This document shows positions 41,945 through 50,755 of a stretch of DNA of 64,000 nucleotides, piece after piece. Every line of letters begins with the position of its first letter. The stretch's first letter is position 1. Position numbers and translations under genes: made by a program. Source of the stretch: PXAP01 sp046483315 (lineage in GTDB: Bacteria > Bacteroidota > Bacteroidia > Bacteroidales > PUMT01); assembly GCA_046483315.1 (NCBI GenBank), contig JAWODJ010000075.1, positions 1-64,000 on the forward strand, given 5' to 3'. Under the pieces are notes generated by a model. It had not been told where the DNA came from. It made no database searches and was given only the letters and a program-made list of their open reading frames with translations.

Positions 41945-43063
41945 GTGCTCAAAAAGCGTGTTATTGTATCGGCAACAAATGATCTTGCAACCGACCAGAG
42001 GCTGAAGCGCCACTGCAGTGCATTGAACAGTGAGGGCTATGATGTTCTTCTAACGGGAAGGATCCTTCCCGGAAGCCTCTCAGTTGATAACCGGCCATAT
42101 AAAACAAGACGCGTAAAGCACTGTTTTAACAAAGGAGTGTTTTTCTACGCAGAATACAATATCCGGCTATTTATTTTTCTTATATTCAGCAGGTTTGATA
42201 TCATTCATGCCAATGACCTCGACACTCTTCCGGCTTGCTTCCTGGGTTCTCTTATTAAAGGCAAAACACTGGTGTACGACAGCCATGAATATTTTACCGA
42301 AGTACCGGAACTCTCGGCCCGCCCCGTAGTGAAAAAGATTTGGGAAACAATTGAAAAGCTTATATTTCCAAAACTGAAACATATTATTACGGTCACTCCT
42401 TCAATAGCATCGGAGTATCAAAAAAAATACGATAAGAATATTCACGTGATAAGAAATGTGCCGGAAAAGATATGCCGTAAAACCGGGGTGTCGGCTGAGA
42501 ATTTCGGACTTCCGTCAAAAAAGAAACTTGTTATACTGCAGGGAACAGGGATCAACATTGACAGGGGAGCTGAAGAAGCGGCCAGTGCAATGAATTTTGT
42601 TGATAATACAGTGCTGGTAATTGCAGGAAGCGGCGATGCATTACCAAAATTAAAAGATAAAATATCAGGCAGTTCCCTGAGCGAAAAAGTCTTTTTCATT
42701 CCTCCATTGCCATATGAAGAACTGATGCAACTTACAGCCATTTGCGATGCAGGACTTTCACTGGACAAAAAAAGTAACCTGAACTACCGTTACAGTCTGC
42801 CCAACAAACTCTTCGACTATATAATGGCCGGGATCCCTGTTATAGTAACTGATCTTCCGGAATTACGGAATATTGTTGAAAAATATAAAATAGGCCTTAT
42901 AACCGGAGATTGTTCCCCGGAAGGGATAGCAGAAAAAATTAACACCCTCCTTTTCAGGATACCCGCCGAACACTGGAGAATAAACCTGAAAAAAGCCGCA
43001 GATGAACTTAACTGGGATAATGAAAAACATGTATTACTATCTTTATACAGGGATATTCACTAA
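41945..43063 (+). CDS. GT4-family glycosyltransferase
   Basis: The two-domain GT-B enzyme (372 residues) has the N-terminal acceptor half (IVSATNDLATDQRLKRHCSALNSEGYDVLLTGRILPG...) and the C-terminal donor half with GTGINIDRGAEEA, FIPPLPYEELMQLTAICDAGLSLD and the GT4 signature SLPNKLFDYIMAGIPVIVTDLPE, where the E binds the sugar nucleotide. It starts with GTG; no ATG is in a better place. It probably adds a sugar to a lipid-linked or surface polysaccharide, but the sugar and acceptor are unknown. It has no polysaccharide neighbours in the window. Confidence 0.88.
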   Translation: MLKKRVIVSATNDLATDQRLKRHCSALNSEGYDVLLTGRILPGSLSVDNRPYKTRRVKHCFNKGVFFYAEYNIRLFIFLIFSRFDIIHANDLDTLPACFLGSLIKGKTLVYDSHEYFTEVPELSARPVVKKIWETIEKLIFPKLKHIITVTPSIASEYQKKYDKNIHVIRNVPEKICRKTGVSAENFGLPSKKKLVILQGTGINIDRGAEEAASAMNFVDNTVLVIAGSGDALPKLKDKISGSSLSEKVFFIPPLPYEELMQLTAICDAGLSLDKKSNLNYRYSLPNKLFDYIMAGIPVIVTDLPELRNIVEKYKIGLITGDCSPEGIAEKINTLLFRIPAEHWRINLKKAADELNWDNEKHVLLSLYRDIH

Positions 43064-43181
43064 TAATCAGGGTTATATGCAGTAATAAAGGACTAGCTTA
43101 AGCAGGAAATCCGTAATATCCTTAAAAATTTAAATTGTTGGTGTTATTTTTGTACCCTAAAATATTATATTGAAACGAGCC

Positions 43182-43262
43182 ATGAGCATAATTCAACACA
43201 CACAGATGATTATCCCCGGAGAGTTACATGTGACAACTAAAAGACAAATTTTGAAACGATGA
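43182..43262 (+). CDS. Possible 26-aa leader peptide
   Basis: The frame MSIIQHTQMIIPGELHVTTK (then RQILKR) starts with ATG about 30 bases after a TATTTTTG element, and its stop codon TGA falls inside the left arm of the hairpin at 43258-43317. The layout resembles an attenuator leader. Coding cannot be proven at this length. Confidence 0.25.
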   Translation: MSIIQHTQMIIPGELHVTTKRQILKR

Positions 43263-43317
43263 ATCCCCATGATACTGAGTATCAAAAAAAATGATAAATA
43301 AAACAAGGGGATCCATC
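43258..43317 (+). promoter_or_regulatory. Long hairpin with nested palindrome
   Basis: GATGAATCCCC (43258-43268) pairs with GGGGATCCATC (43307-43317) at 10 of 11 positions. Inside lies GATAC-TGA-GTATC (43271-43283). The main gene starts 79 bases further on. Confidence 0.4.
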
Positions 43318-43395
43318 GGCCTTGAAATACTGTATATGAATAACCTTGTATACATAATTAATTGATTATTATCTTAATTAACCTATTTTATATAG

Positions 43396-44805
43396 ATGAA
43401 AAGAATAAGATCTTTTACCATTCTGCTTATATTACTTATCACATCAGGCACCCAGGTATTATCTTCCGGCTATAATATCAAAGTCAGGATAGAAGGGCTT
43501 CAGGACACAACCCTGATGCTGGCATATCATTTTGGCAACAGAAAATATATCAAAGACACCATAATGGTTGACTCCAAAGGTGCCGGCGTTTTCAGCGGAG
43601 ATGAAGAACTGCCCGGGGGGATATACCTTGTGGTTATGCCGGAGATGGATTACTTTGAAATACTTGTCGACCGTGAACAGGAATTCAGCATTGAAACCAC
43701 CCTGAATGATCCGGTAATGAATATGGAGGTGAAAGGCTCTGAAGAAAATGACCAGTTTTTTGCTTATCACCGGTTCATGAATGAAAAGCAATCCGCCTCA
43801 TCTGCCCTGCAGGAAAGAATAGAGAGGAACCGGAATAATCCTGACTCCATGAAATACCTGCAGGAACGGGGAAGGGCGCTGGACAGAGAAGTTCAGGAGT
43901 ACTGGAAATCAATTACACAAAACAACCGCGGAGATCTTCTTGCCAACCTGATCAATGCCATGCGAAACCCGGATGTTCCGGAATTTGATATACCTGCCGG
44001 TACCGAAAACCCCGATTCAGTAAGATGGACTATGGGATATGATTATAACAGGAAACATTATTTTGATAATATTGACTTTTCCGATGAGAGACTTCTCAGA
44101 ACCCCTGTACTGCATAATAAGCTGGAACATTTTTTCACCCGGGTAATAATGCAGAATCCGGATTCAGTTATTCAGGAAGCCATAAGGGTGGTTGAACTCT
44201 CCAAAGCCAACGACAGGGTTTTTCAGTATGTACTTGTTTACCTTCTGAACCATTATGAGCAATCAAATATTATGGGACTCGATGAGGTGTTTGTTGAACT
44301 GGCCGAAAAATATTACCTGAGCGGCGAAGCTTTCTGGGTAACGGAAGAGACAACTGCCAAACTTCGTGAAAGGGTTGAACGAATAAAACCTAACCTTATC
44401 GGCCGTACCGCTGCAGATATGAACATGAGAACACCAGAGGGCAGCTTTGTGAGTCTTCACGACACTGATGCAGAATATATTATCGTCTATTTTTTTGAGC
44501 CGGACTGCGGACATTGCAAGGTTGTAACTCCCAGACTGAATAAACTTTATAATGAATATAAAGACAGCGGACTAAAGGTATTTGCAGTCTATATCTACGG
44601 AGACACAGAAGAATGGACGGATTATATCAGCAACAACAACCTTGACTGGATCAACGTTTATGATCCGCAGAACAAAACCAGTTTCCGCCATAATTATGAC
44701 ATATACAGCACCCCTACAATCTATATTCTCGATTCGGAAAAAACAATCATTGCCAAGCGCGTGGGTATAGAAACGATAGAGCAGATGGTTGAGGAACTTT
44801 TATAA
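43396..44805 (+). CDS. TlpA-like thioredoxin with DUF4369/DUF5106-type N-terminus
   Basis: A signal peptide (residues 1-23) precedes a beta-rich DUF4369-like domain (VRIEGLQDTTLMLAYHFGNRKYIKDTIMVDSKGAGVFSG...). A middle helical part (residues 130-320) resembles DUF5106. The C-terminal thioredoxin domain has the redox pair C371-G-H-C374 (FFEPDCGHCKVV). The periplasmic protein probably reduces or exchanges disulfides for an unknown partner. Length is typical for this Bacteroidota family. It follows a structured leader. Confidence 0.85.
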   Translation: MKRIRSFTILLILLITSGTQVLSSGYNIKVRIEGLQDTTLMLAYHFGNRKYIKDTIMVDSKGAGVFSGDEELPGGIYLVVMPEMDYFEILVDREQEFSIETTLNDPVMNMEVKGSEENDQFFAYHRFMNEKQSASSALQERIERNRNNPDSMKYLQERGRALDREVQEYWKSITQNNRGDLLANLINAMRNPDVPEFDIPAGTENPDSVRWTMGYDYNRKHYFDNIDFSDERLLRTPVLHNKLEHFFTRVIMQNPDSVIQEAIRVVELSKANDRVFQYVLVYLLNHYEQSNIMGLDEVFVELAEKYYLSGEAFWVTEETTAKLRERVERIKPNLIGRTAADMNMRTPEGSFVSLHDTDAEYIIVYFFEPDCGHCKVVTPRLNKLYNEYKDSGLKVFAVYIYGDTEEWTDYISNNNLDWINVYDPQNKTSFRHNYDIYSTPTIYILDSEKTIIAKRVGIETIEQMVEELL

Positions 44806-44841
44806 AGCAGCAGGTGACAGTACAGAGAACCTGATTTCCGG

Positions 44842-45714
44842 TCACTTTTTCAGCAGTGAGGCCATTGTACTGCCTATATCTGCCGGAGATTCAACGACGC
44901 TTATTCCGCATTCACTCATTATCTTCATTTTAGCAGCAGCAGTATCATCGCTGCCCCCTATAATTGCTCCTGCATGGCCCATACGGCGGCCTTTGGGGGC
45001 TGTCTGGCCGGCAATAAACCCAACTACGGGCTTTGTACCGTTTTCTTTAATCCATAAAGCAGCTTCTGCCTCCATACCGCCGCCAATTTCACCTATCACT
45101 ATTATGCCCTCGGTTTCAGGATCATCCATAAGTAATTTGACTGCATCAAGTGTAGTGGTTCCGATCACAGGATCACCACCAATACCTATGCAGGTGGACT
45201 GGCCCAGGCCTGTTTTGGTAATCTGATCTACTGCCTCGTAGGTAAGGGTGCCCGAACGGGAAACAATGCCCACACAGCCTTTCTCATGAATAAAACCGGG
45301 CATAATTCCCACCTTGGCTTCACCGGGGGTAATGACTCCCGGACAGTTGGGTCCTATAAGCCTTGTTTTACGGCTTCTAAGGTACTCTTTCACTTTAACC
45401 ATATCAAGCACAGGGATGCCTTCCGTAATGGCCACAATAAGCTTTATACCTGCTTCTGCAGCCTCCATGATTGCATCGGCAGCAAAAGCAGGCGGGACAA
45501 AAATTACTGAAGTATCAGCACCGGTCTTATCCACAGCATCAAAAACAGTATTAAAGACAGGCCTGCCCAGGTGTTTCTGTCCGCCCTTCCCGGGTGTAAC
45601 CCCTCCAACAACAATTGTTCCGTAATCAATCATCTGTGAGGCATGAAAGCTTCCTTCACTGCCGGTGAAACCCTGAACTATGATCCGGGAATCCTTATTA
45701 ACCAATACACTCAT
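44842..45714 (-). CDS. sucD: Succinyl-CoA synthetase alpha subunit
   Basis: The ADP/GDP-dependent synthetase alpha subunit has the CoA-binding QGFTGSEGSFHASQMIDYG, the phosphohistidine loop GHAGAIIGG (with H in RRMGHAGAIIGGSDDTA), and GPNCPGVITPGEAKVGIMPG. It joins succinate and CoA with nucleotide hydrolysis in the TCA cycle; the beta subunit sucC is not adjacent, unlike the common sucCD pair. A TAGTTTTG -7 element (45744-45737) lies 23-30 bases upstream. Confidence 0.95.
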   Translation of the reverse strand: MSVLVNKDSRIIVQGFTGSEGSFHASQMIDYGTIVVGGVTPGKGGQKHLGRPVFNTVFDAVDKTGADTSVIFVPPAFAADAIMEAAEAGIKLIVAITEGIPVLDMVKVKEYLRSRKTRLIGPNCPGVITPGEAKVGIMPGFIHEKGCVGIVSRSGTLTYEAVDQITKTGLGQSTCIGIGGDPVIGTTTLDAVKLLMDDPETEGIIVIGEIGGGMEAEAALWIKENGTKPVVGFIAGQTAPKGRRMGHAGAIIGGSDDTAAAKMKIMSECGISVVESPADIGSTMASLLKK

Positions 45715-45840
45715 TTAATGCATTTTAAGTATGATTCAAAACTATCAGCCGAAAGGCATTACTATTTTATCTTCATTATGCCTTACAACTCCCTGAGATA
45801 ATATAAAAGAAACCAAATTTAATTTTTTTTTTCACAGGCC

Positions 45841-47001
45841 TCATAATCCCAAATACTTTATTATTTCATCCGAGATCCGCTTTAAAGGCATTTTGTTCTC
45901 CCCGGCCAGTCTTCTGAGATCATCATACTCAATCTTTGCATTAACCTGTTCACCGGCATAACTGGTAATCTTTACTTTAACGGTTCCGTAAGGAGTTTTA
46001 TACGTTTTTGATTCCCGTCTAAGGATATCCCTTGATTCCCGGCGCATTCTCACGCCTATTGAAGTAGTCTCACTGAAAATAATTTTCAGAAGCGAGTCCT
46101 TGCTGTCAGGGTCCGAAAGGATGGTAAGCTTTATACCCGGACGGTTTTTCTTCATCTGAATACTGGTAAGAAACACCTCGAGGGCGCCTTCACTGTATAA
46201 CCTATCAATTATATGGTCATACCACTGCGGATTCATGTCGTCTATATTTGTCTCGATAACATCAATTACATTTTCACCGGCATTATCTGCAGCTTGTCCC
46301 AGATATACCCTCAGCACATTGGGGTGTTCAAAATCCCTTGTCCCTGCCCCGTAACCTATTGATTCTGTTGAAAGAGCAGGCATATCCCCGAATTTGTTTG
46401 CCAGAGTTGTAATTATAGCTGCCCCTGTGGGTGTCACAAGCTCTCCTTCCGAAGCGGTTGAATAGACCGGCACACCTTTAAGAATTTCAGCCGTAGCGGG
46501 CGCCGGTACGGGAAACTTACCATGCGAAAATGTAACAAATCCCGAACCCACGTTAAGCCGTGAACAAAAAACTTTTTCAATTCCCAGTTTTTTAAATCCT
46601 GTCAGGGCAGCAACAACATCAACAATAGTGTCAACTGCACCAATTTCATGAAAATGCACCTTTTCCAGGGGCATATTATGAATTTTAGCTTCGGCAACGG
46701 CAATTTTCAGAAAAACCTGCCTGGCTTTTTCCTTTACATCCTCATCGATCTCTGAATTGTCTACCAGTGCATACAGATCATTCAGATGGCGGTGATGTTT
46801 CTGATTACCGTATTCCACAGAGAATTTTGTCGATGCAATATTCTGCTTGACGATTTTAGATGATTTTATCTCCACCCGTTCCAGTCCGAGTCTGCCAATC
46901 TCATCCTCAAGCTCTCCAAAATCAAGGCCCGCATCCAGAAGCGATCCTACCAGCATATCTCCGCTGATGCCTGAAAAACAATCAAAATAAGCAATCTTCA
47001 T
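45841..47001 (-). CDS. larC: LarC, nickel-insertion enzyme for the Ni-pincer cofactor
   Basis: LarC is a CTP-dependent cyclometallase that inserts nickel into the pyridinium-3,5-bisthiocarboxylic acid mononucleotide. The N-terminal AYFDCFSGISGDMLVGSLLDAGLD, the metal region KVHFHEIGAVDTIVDVVAA, VPVYSTASEGELVTPTGAAIIT and NIDDMNPQWYDHIIDRLYSEGALEVFLTSIQMKKNRPG are the family's landmarks. In Lactiplantibacillus plantarum larC is read through a programmed frameshift; here the 386 residues are one frame. It ends the operon, 5 bases after larB. Confidence 0.93.
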   Translation of the reverse strand: MKIAYFDCFSGISGDMLVGSLLDAGLDFGELEDEIGRLGLERVEIKSSKIVKQNIASTKFSVEYGNQKHHRHLNDLYALVDNSEIDEDVKEKARQVFLKIAVAEAKIHNMPLEKVHFHEIGAVDTIVDVVAALTGFKKLGIEKVFCSRLNVGSGFVTFSHGKFPVPAPATAEILKGVPVYSTASEGELVTPTGAAIITTLANKFGDMPALSTESIGYGAGTRDFEHPNVLRVYLGQAADNAGENVIDVIETNIDDMNPQWYDHIIDRLYSEGALEVFLTSIQMKKNRPGIKLTILSDPDSKDSLLKIIFSETTSIGVRMRRESRDILRRESKTYKTPYGTVKVKITSYAGEQVNAKIEYDDLRRLAGENKMPLKRISDEIIKYLGL

Positions 47002-47006
47002 AGTTG

Positions 47007-47756
47007 TTATTTGTTAATCATCGCAGCAAAGTATGCTGCCCCGAAACCATTATCTATATTTACAACTGTTACTCCGGGAGCACAGGAGGCCAGCATTGTA
47101 AGCAAAGGCCCGATGCCCTGGAAACTGGCTCCGTAACCGACTGATGTGGGAACGGCAATTACCGGTTTGTCAACCATGCCGCCAACTACTGAAGGAAGCG
47201 CACCGTCCATTCCTGCAACCACAATCAGAACATTGGCATCATCAATTTTTTTCTTATTGCCAAGAAGCCTGTGAAGCCCTGCAACGCCAACATCATACAG
47301 GGATTCAACGTGACTACCCATAAAACGGGCTGTTTCAACGGCCTCTTCGGCAACCGGCATGTCGGCCGTACCGGCGCTGATAACAAGAATATGCCTGCTT
47401 TGATCGACTTTTTCTGCAATATCCCTATGCATTACCGTTATGGTACGTGCAAGTTCATTGTAACGGGCATCAGGCAGAACAGAGCTTACAGCCTCAAACA
47501 TTTCGGTTGTAGCCCTCGTGGCCAGGACCTTGTTCTGCTCAGCCAGTCGAAAAACAATATTCTTAACCTGCTCAACAGTTTTGTTCTGGCAAAAAACCAC
47601 TTCAGGGTATCCCCTGCGTAATGTCCTGTGGTGATCAAGCTTTGCATATTCAAGGTCTTCATAGGGGAGACTGGAAAGCCTGGAGAGAGCATCATCTGTG
47701 CTAATCTCCTGATCACGAACCTTATCAAGTAACTCTTTTATCTTATCTTTTTGCAT
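47007..47756 (-). CDS. larB: LarB, pyridinium-dicarboxylate synthase of Ni-pincer cofactor
   Basis: LarB carboxylates nicotinic acid adenine dinucleotide and releases AMP, giving pyridinium-3,5-dicarboxylate mononucleotide. The PurE-like core is visible: LVISAGTADMPVAEEAVETARFMG and VAGMDGALPSVVGGMVDKPVIAVPTSVGYGASFQGIGPLLTMLASCAPGVTVVNIDNGFGAAYFA. The start overlaps the larE stop by 14 bases. Length (249 aa) is usual. Confidence 0.94.
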   Translation of the reverse strand: MQKDKIKELLDKVRDQEISTDDALSRLSSLPYEDLEYAKLDHHRTLRRGYPEVVFCQNKTVEQVKNIVFRLAEQNKVLATRATTEMFEAVSSVLPDARYNELARTITVMHRDIAEKVDQSRHILVISAGTADMPVAEEAVETARFMGSHVESLYDVGVAGLHRLLGNKKKIDDANVLIVVAGMDGALPSVVGGMVDKPVIAVPTSVGYGASFQGIGPLLTMLASCAPGVTVVNIDNGFGAAYFAAMINK

Positions 47757-48564
47757 CTGTATTGATTAATTTATTGAGTGATCCGCTCTTAAACTCTTTG
47801 ATTTCAAATTCTTTGAATCCAAGTTCCTTAAATCCGGACATGATTTCAGGAAGACTGGATTCGACAATGTCAAGGTATTCTGGATTGACTTCAAGCACAG
47901 CTTTTTCACCAAAATGCCTGACACGTAATTCACGAACACCGAAGGCTTTTACAAATTCTTCGGCCTTTTCAACCTGGGCCAGTTTCTCAGGGGTAACGGA
48001 ACTTCCGTAGGGGATTCTTGATGCAAGGCAGGGACTGGCGGGCTTGTCCCATATTTCAAGTCCCAGTTGCCTTGCCACCGCACGGATATCATCCTTTGTC
48101 AGTCCGGCATCCTTCAGGGGACTTACAACCTGGTGTTCATCTGCAGCCTTAAGTCCCGGCCGGTAATCGCCCAGGTCGTCAACATTGGTACCATTTGCAA
48201 TATACCTTATGCCCTCCTCCTTTGCAACCTGTTCCACAAATTTGTAGAGTTCGGTTTTACAGAAATAGCACCGGTTCACCGGATTCTTTGCATAATCCTC
48301 TTTCTCTACCTCAAGGGTATTGATAACCCGCAGTCGGGCACCGGTTTCACCGGCAAACCTGACTGCTCCCTCAAGTTCACTCCTGGGTATGGAGGGTGAA
48401 TCAGAAATAACGGCCAGAACCCTTTCTCCCATAACCATATGTGCAACCTTAAGCAGCAGAGCGCTATCAAGTCCTCCGCTGTAGGCAATTATAAGATCAT
48501 CATACTGCGAAAGCTCATTCTTAAGCTTTTCTAATTTTTTCTCTGCATTCAACTCCATCTTCAT
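47743..48564 (-). CDS. larE: LarE, sulfur transferase of Ni-pincer cofactor
   Basis: LarE converts the carboxylates of the LarB product to thiocarboxylates. The PP-loop ATPase motif SGGLDS lies at residues 29-34. Cysteines C99 and C102 (NRCYFCK) and C179 (KPASPCLASRIPYG) form the tri-cysteine set seen in LarE proteins that use a [4Fe-4S] cluster to carry sulfur, unlike the L. plantarum enzyme that sacrifices one cysteine. So repeated turnover is expected if an extra sulfide source is present. It begins 69 bases downstream of the CbiO gene. Confidence 0.93.
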   Translation of the reverse strand: MKMELNAEKKLEKLKNELSQYDDLIIAYSGGLDSALLLKVAHMVMGERVLAVISDSPSIPRSELEGAVRFAGETGARLRVINTLEVEKEDYAKNPVNRCYFCKTELYKFVEQVAKEEGIRYIANGTNVDDLGDYRPGLKAADEHQVVSPLKDAGLTKDDIRAVARQLGLEIWDKPASPCLASRIPYGSSVTPEKLAQVEKAEEFVKAFGVRELRVRHFGEKAVLEVNPEYLDIVESSLPEIMSGFKELGFKEFEIKEFKSGSLNKLINTDAKR

Positions 48565-48632
48565 GTAATTTTATAATCCGTCATAATGTTCAGTCAGTCT
48601 TATATCATAGTTAACACCTGCTTTCAAATCTT

Positions 48633-49379
48633 TTATTTTGCAAAATACTCCCTGCAAATATCCCTGTAGAAACTCAGGTCCATTCCGCTGGCAAGCAGGA
48701 GTTCCTCATCTCTGATAATTTCCTCCGTGGTTCCTGTGGCCGTGATCCTTCCGTTATTAAGTACAGCCAAACGGCTGCAACTGGCTATCAGCGGCAAAAA
48801 AGACTGGGAAACTATTACCAGCGTGGCATCCAGTCCCCCGATCAACCCGATCAGCTGAATAACCGTTGACGGATCAAGGCTGGAGAACGGCTCGTCAAAG
48901 GCTATTACCTCAGGATTAATAGCCAGCACAGTGGCAAGGGCAACACGTTTGCGTTCACCCATTGAGAGATGATGGGATTCGGACTTCTCAAAACCTTCAA
49001 GGTTCATAATGCGGATTGCTTCCCGCACCCTCGTTTCAACTGCTGAGCCGGTAAAACCGAAGTTAAGGGGGCCGAAAGAGATGTCCTCTTCAACTGTAGG
49101 GTTGAACAGCTGATCATCAGGATTCTGAAATACCAGTCCGACCTTTCTCCTTATTTCTGCAAGTGATCTCTTTTCAACTACGGTTTCGCCGATCTGAACA
49201 ATGCCTTTTCCTGTAAGTATGCCATTGAGGTGCAAAAGCAATGTCGATTTTCCGGCACCTGAAGGCCCAATTATTCCCAGCTTCTCACCCGGTTCAACAT
49301 TGAGATTAATATCAGTAAGTACCGGTTTGCCGGAACTATAGCTGAAATTCAAATTTTTTATTTGTATTCCCGAGGGCAT
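48633..49379 (-). CDS. cbiO: ECF transporter ATPase (CbiO-like)
   Basis: The ABC ATPase has Walker A GPSGAGKSTLLLHLNG, Q-loop FQNPDDQLFNPTVEEDISFGPLN, signature LSMGERKRVALATVLA and Walker B VIAFDEPFSSLD. The QNPDDQLF pattern is typical of CbiO/NikO energy-coupling ATPases. With CbiQ and CbiM it should power nickel or cobalt uptake. Only one ATPase gene is here, so it may act as a homodimer. It lies in the same operon as larE-larB-larC. Confidence 0.93.
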   Translation of the reverse strand: MPSGIQIKNLNFSYSSGKPVLTDINLNVEPGEKLGIIGPSGAGKSTLLLHLNGILTGKGIVQIGETVVEKRSLAEIRRKVGLVFQNPDDQLFNPTVEEDISFGPLNFGFTGSAVETRVREAIRIMNLEGFEKSESHHLSMGERKRVALATVLAINPEVIAFDEPFSSLDPSTVIQLIGLIGGLDATLVIVSQSFLPLIASCSRLAVLNNGRITATGTTEEIIRDEELLLASGMDLSFYRDICREYFAK

Positions 49380-49386
49380 GGATTTT

Positions 49387-50163
49387 TCAATTAAACAGAT
49401 AACAACCCACTGAGTGATTTGTTAAACGGATTGCCAAAAATATGATAATAATCAAAACGAAAAAAACAATATCCTTTCCCGTTATTGAAATATTATGCAA
49501 TACAGGAAATTCACCATTAAATCCCCTTGAAAGCATCGAGTTGTATATTATCTGTGACCGCTCCCAGCTTCTGAGGAAAATCATGGCGGACTGGTTTCCG
49601 AATGTTTTCAGCCTGCTTACCCGCAACTTTCCGGGAGTCCGGCTGTCCCTCGCCCTGCTGGTACGTAATGCCTCATCATAAATAATAAAAACATACCTGT
49701 ACATGAGTGCAGATAATATCCCGACAAGTCTGGGCATCTTAAGCCTCCTTAGTCCGAGAAGAAGATTATGGAACTTATCGGTCGAAACCAGCATTGTAAG
49801 GAGTATAACAGACAGAAACGCTTTGGCCATAATAGATAATGAGACCATAAACTCCGGCTGCAATGCATGTAGTGAGCCGTATCCGTTAGTCAGTATTGCA
49901 GAAACCGGATAAAAAAGGGCTGCAAAAATAATAAAAGGTGAAACAATAAGACAGCGGCTCATAAAAAACCGCAAGGGAACACGACTAACCAGGACAATAA
50001 GCAAGGTAACAAGACTGTATAGTATAAAAGGGGAAACTGTTCCGCGTGGTTCGGATACCATAATCAAAATGGCTGAGAATACAGCTATAATTTTGATTCT
50101 CGGATCAATCCTGTGAACGGGAGAACCCAGATCACTGTATTTATCAATAAACGAATGTTTCAA
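49387..50163 (-). CDS. cbiQ: ECF transporter T component (CbiQ-like)
   Basis: This 258-residue integral membrane protein has four to six hydrophobic segments with ECF-T signatures (SPVHRIDPRIKIIAVFSAILIM at the N-terminus; ALRTSRARDSRTPGK and a later ERSQIIYNSMLSRGF with the ARG-type couplers to CbiO). It links the ATPase to the metal-binding component. The start overlaps the upstream gene's stop by four bases. Confidence 0.92.
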   Translation of the reverse strand: MKHSFIDKYSDLGSPVHRIDPRIKIIAVFSAILIMVSEPRGTVSPFILYSLVTLLIVLVSRVPLRFFMSRCLIVSPFIIFAALFYPVSAILTNGYGSLHALQPEFMVSLSIMAKAFLSVILLTMLVSTDKFHNLLLGLRRLKMPRLVGILSALMYRYVFIIYDEALRTSRARDSRTPGKLRVSRLKTFGNQSAMIFLRSWERSQIIYNSMLSRGFNGEFPVLHNISITGKDIVFFVLIIIIFLAIRLTNHSVGCYLFN

Positions 50164-50702
50164 TTCTCCTGCTTCCTGTTTTTGAGAGCCTGTTGTGCTT
50201 TCACCCCGTAAATAATGCCCGTCAGCCCGAAAATGAGTATTAGGCCTATAACGACCTTGTAAAAAGTTGATAACCCTTTTTCTTCTGCAATGGCAGTCTC
50301 CTTTTCACTCATTGGCATTACAGCTTCTTCAGCGGCATCATGCTCAAAAAATGATGCTGAAACCGCAATAGCAACCCTGCCGGCATGTCCCCTCTCATCA
50401 TCCACCCTCACTGACCACTCACCTAAACGGTCAGGCAAAAAAGCAAAATATCCCTCTGCGTCGCTACGGCCTGTCTGATATGGCTGTTCATCTCCCGGCG
50501 CGTATACTTCTACCAAAGCTCCGGCTACTGGAGAAGCTCTTGAAAAATATGCCTTTACAATCACAACCGGAGATTCCTGCGCCGTCTCAAAATTTATACC
50601 ATGAGCCTGGGTTTCGGTACTAAACGAGAAAAGAACAAGAATAAACAAAAACACAGCCCTGCTTAAGTTTTTGTTTATCCGAAATAATGGTAAACTCTTC
50701 AT
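50160..50702 (-). CDS. Nickel/cobalt ECF accessory protein (NikL/CbiL-like)
   Basis: From ATG 50702 (MKSLPLFRINKNLSRAVFLFILVLFSFSTETQAHG) it has a signal peptide ending before an AHG, a beta-sandwich of the DUF4198/carboxypeptidase-regulatory type (VIVKAYFSRASPVAGALVEVYAPGDEQPYQTGRSDAEGYFAFLPDRLGEWSVRVDDERGHAG), and a C-terminal membrane helix (VVIGLILIFGLTGIIYGV). Such proteins replace CbiN in many nickel and cobalt ECF systems and may help metal loading. It lies between cbiM and cbiQ; the longer frame to 50747 is less likely. Confidence 0.8.
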   Translation of the reverse strand: MKSLPLFRINKNLSRAVFLFILVLFSFSTETQAHGINFETAQESPVVIVKAYFSRASPVAGALVEVYAPGDEQPYQTGRSDAEGYFAFLPDRLGEWSVRVDDERGHAGRVAIAVSASFFEHDAAEEAVMPMSEKETAIAEEKGLSTFYKVVIGLILIFGLTGIIYGVKAQQALKNRKQEN

Positions 50703-50755
50703 AACTGTAATTAATTTGGTATAATTATTCCGGCAAATATAGTACAATAGCCTGT

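Larger units (their letters stand above)
43064..43395. other. Structured leader of the TlpA-like gene
   Basis: The spacer between a glycosyltransferase and a TlpA-like gene contains a TATTTTTG -7 element (43145-43152), a 26-residue micro-frame (43182-43262) and a long imperfect hairpin (43258-43317) around a perfect GATAC-TGA-GTATC hairpin (43271-43283). The micro-frame's stop lies in the hairpin's left arm. Confidence 0.45.

Noticed and set aside
45841..47001. Programmed frameshift in larC as known from L. plantarum
   Set aside because: The frame is continuous over 386 residues, with both halves in one protein.
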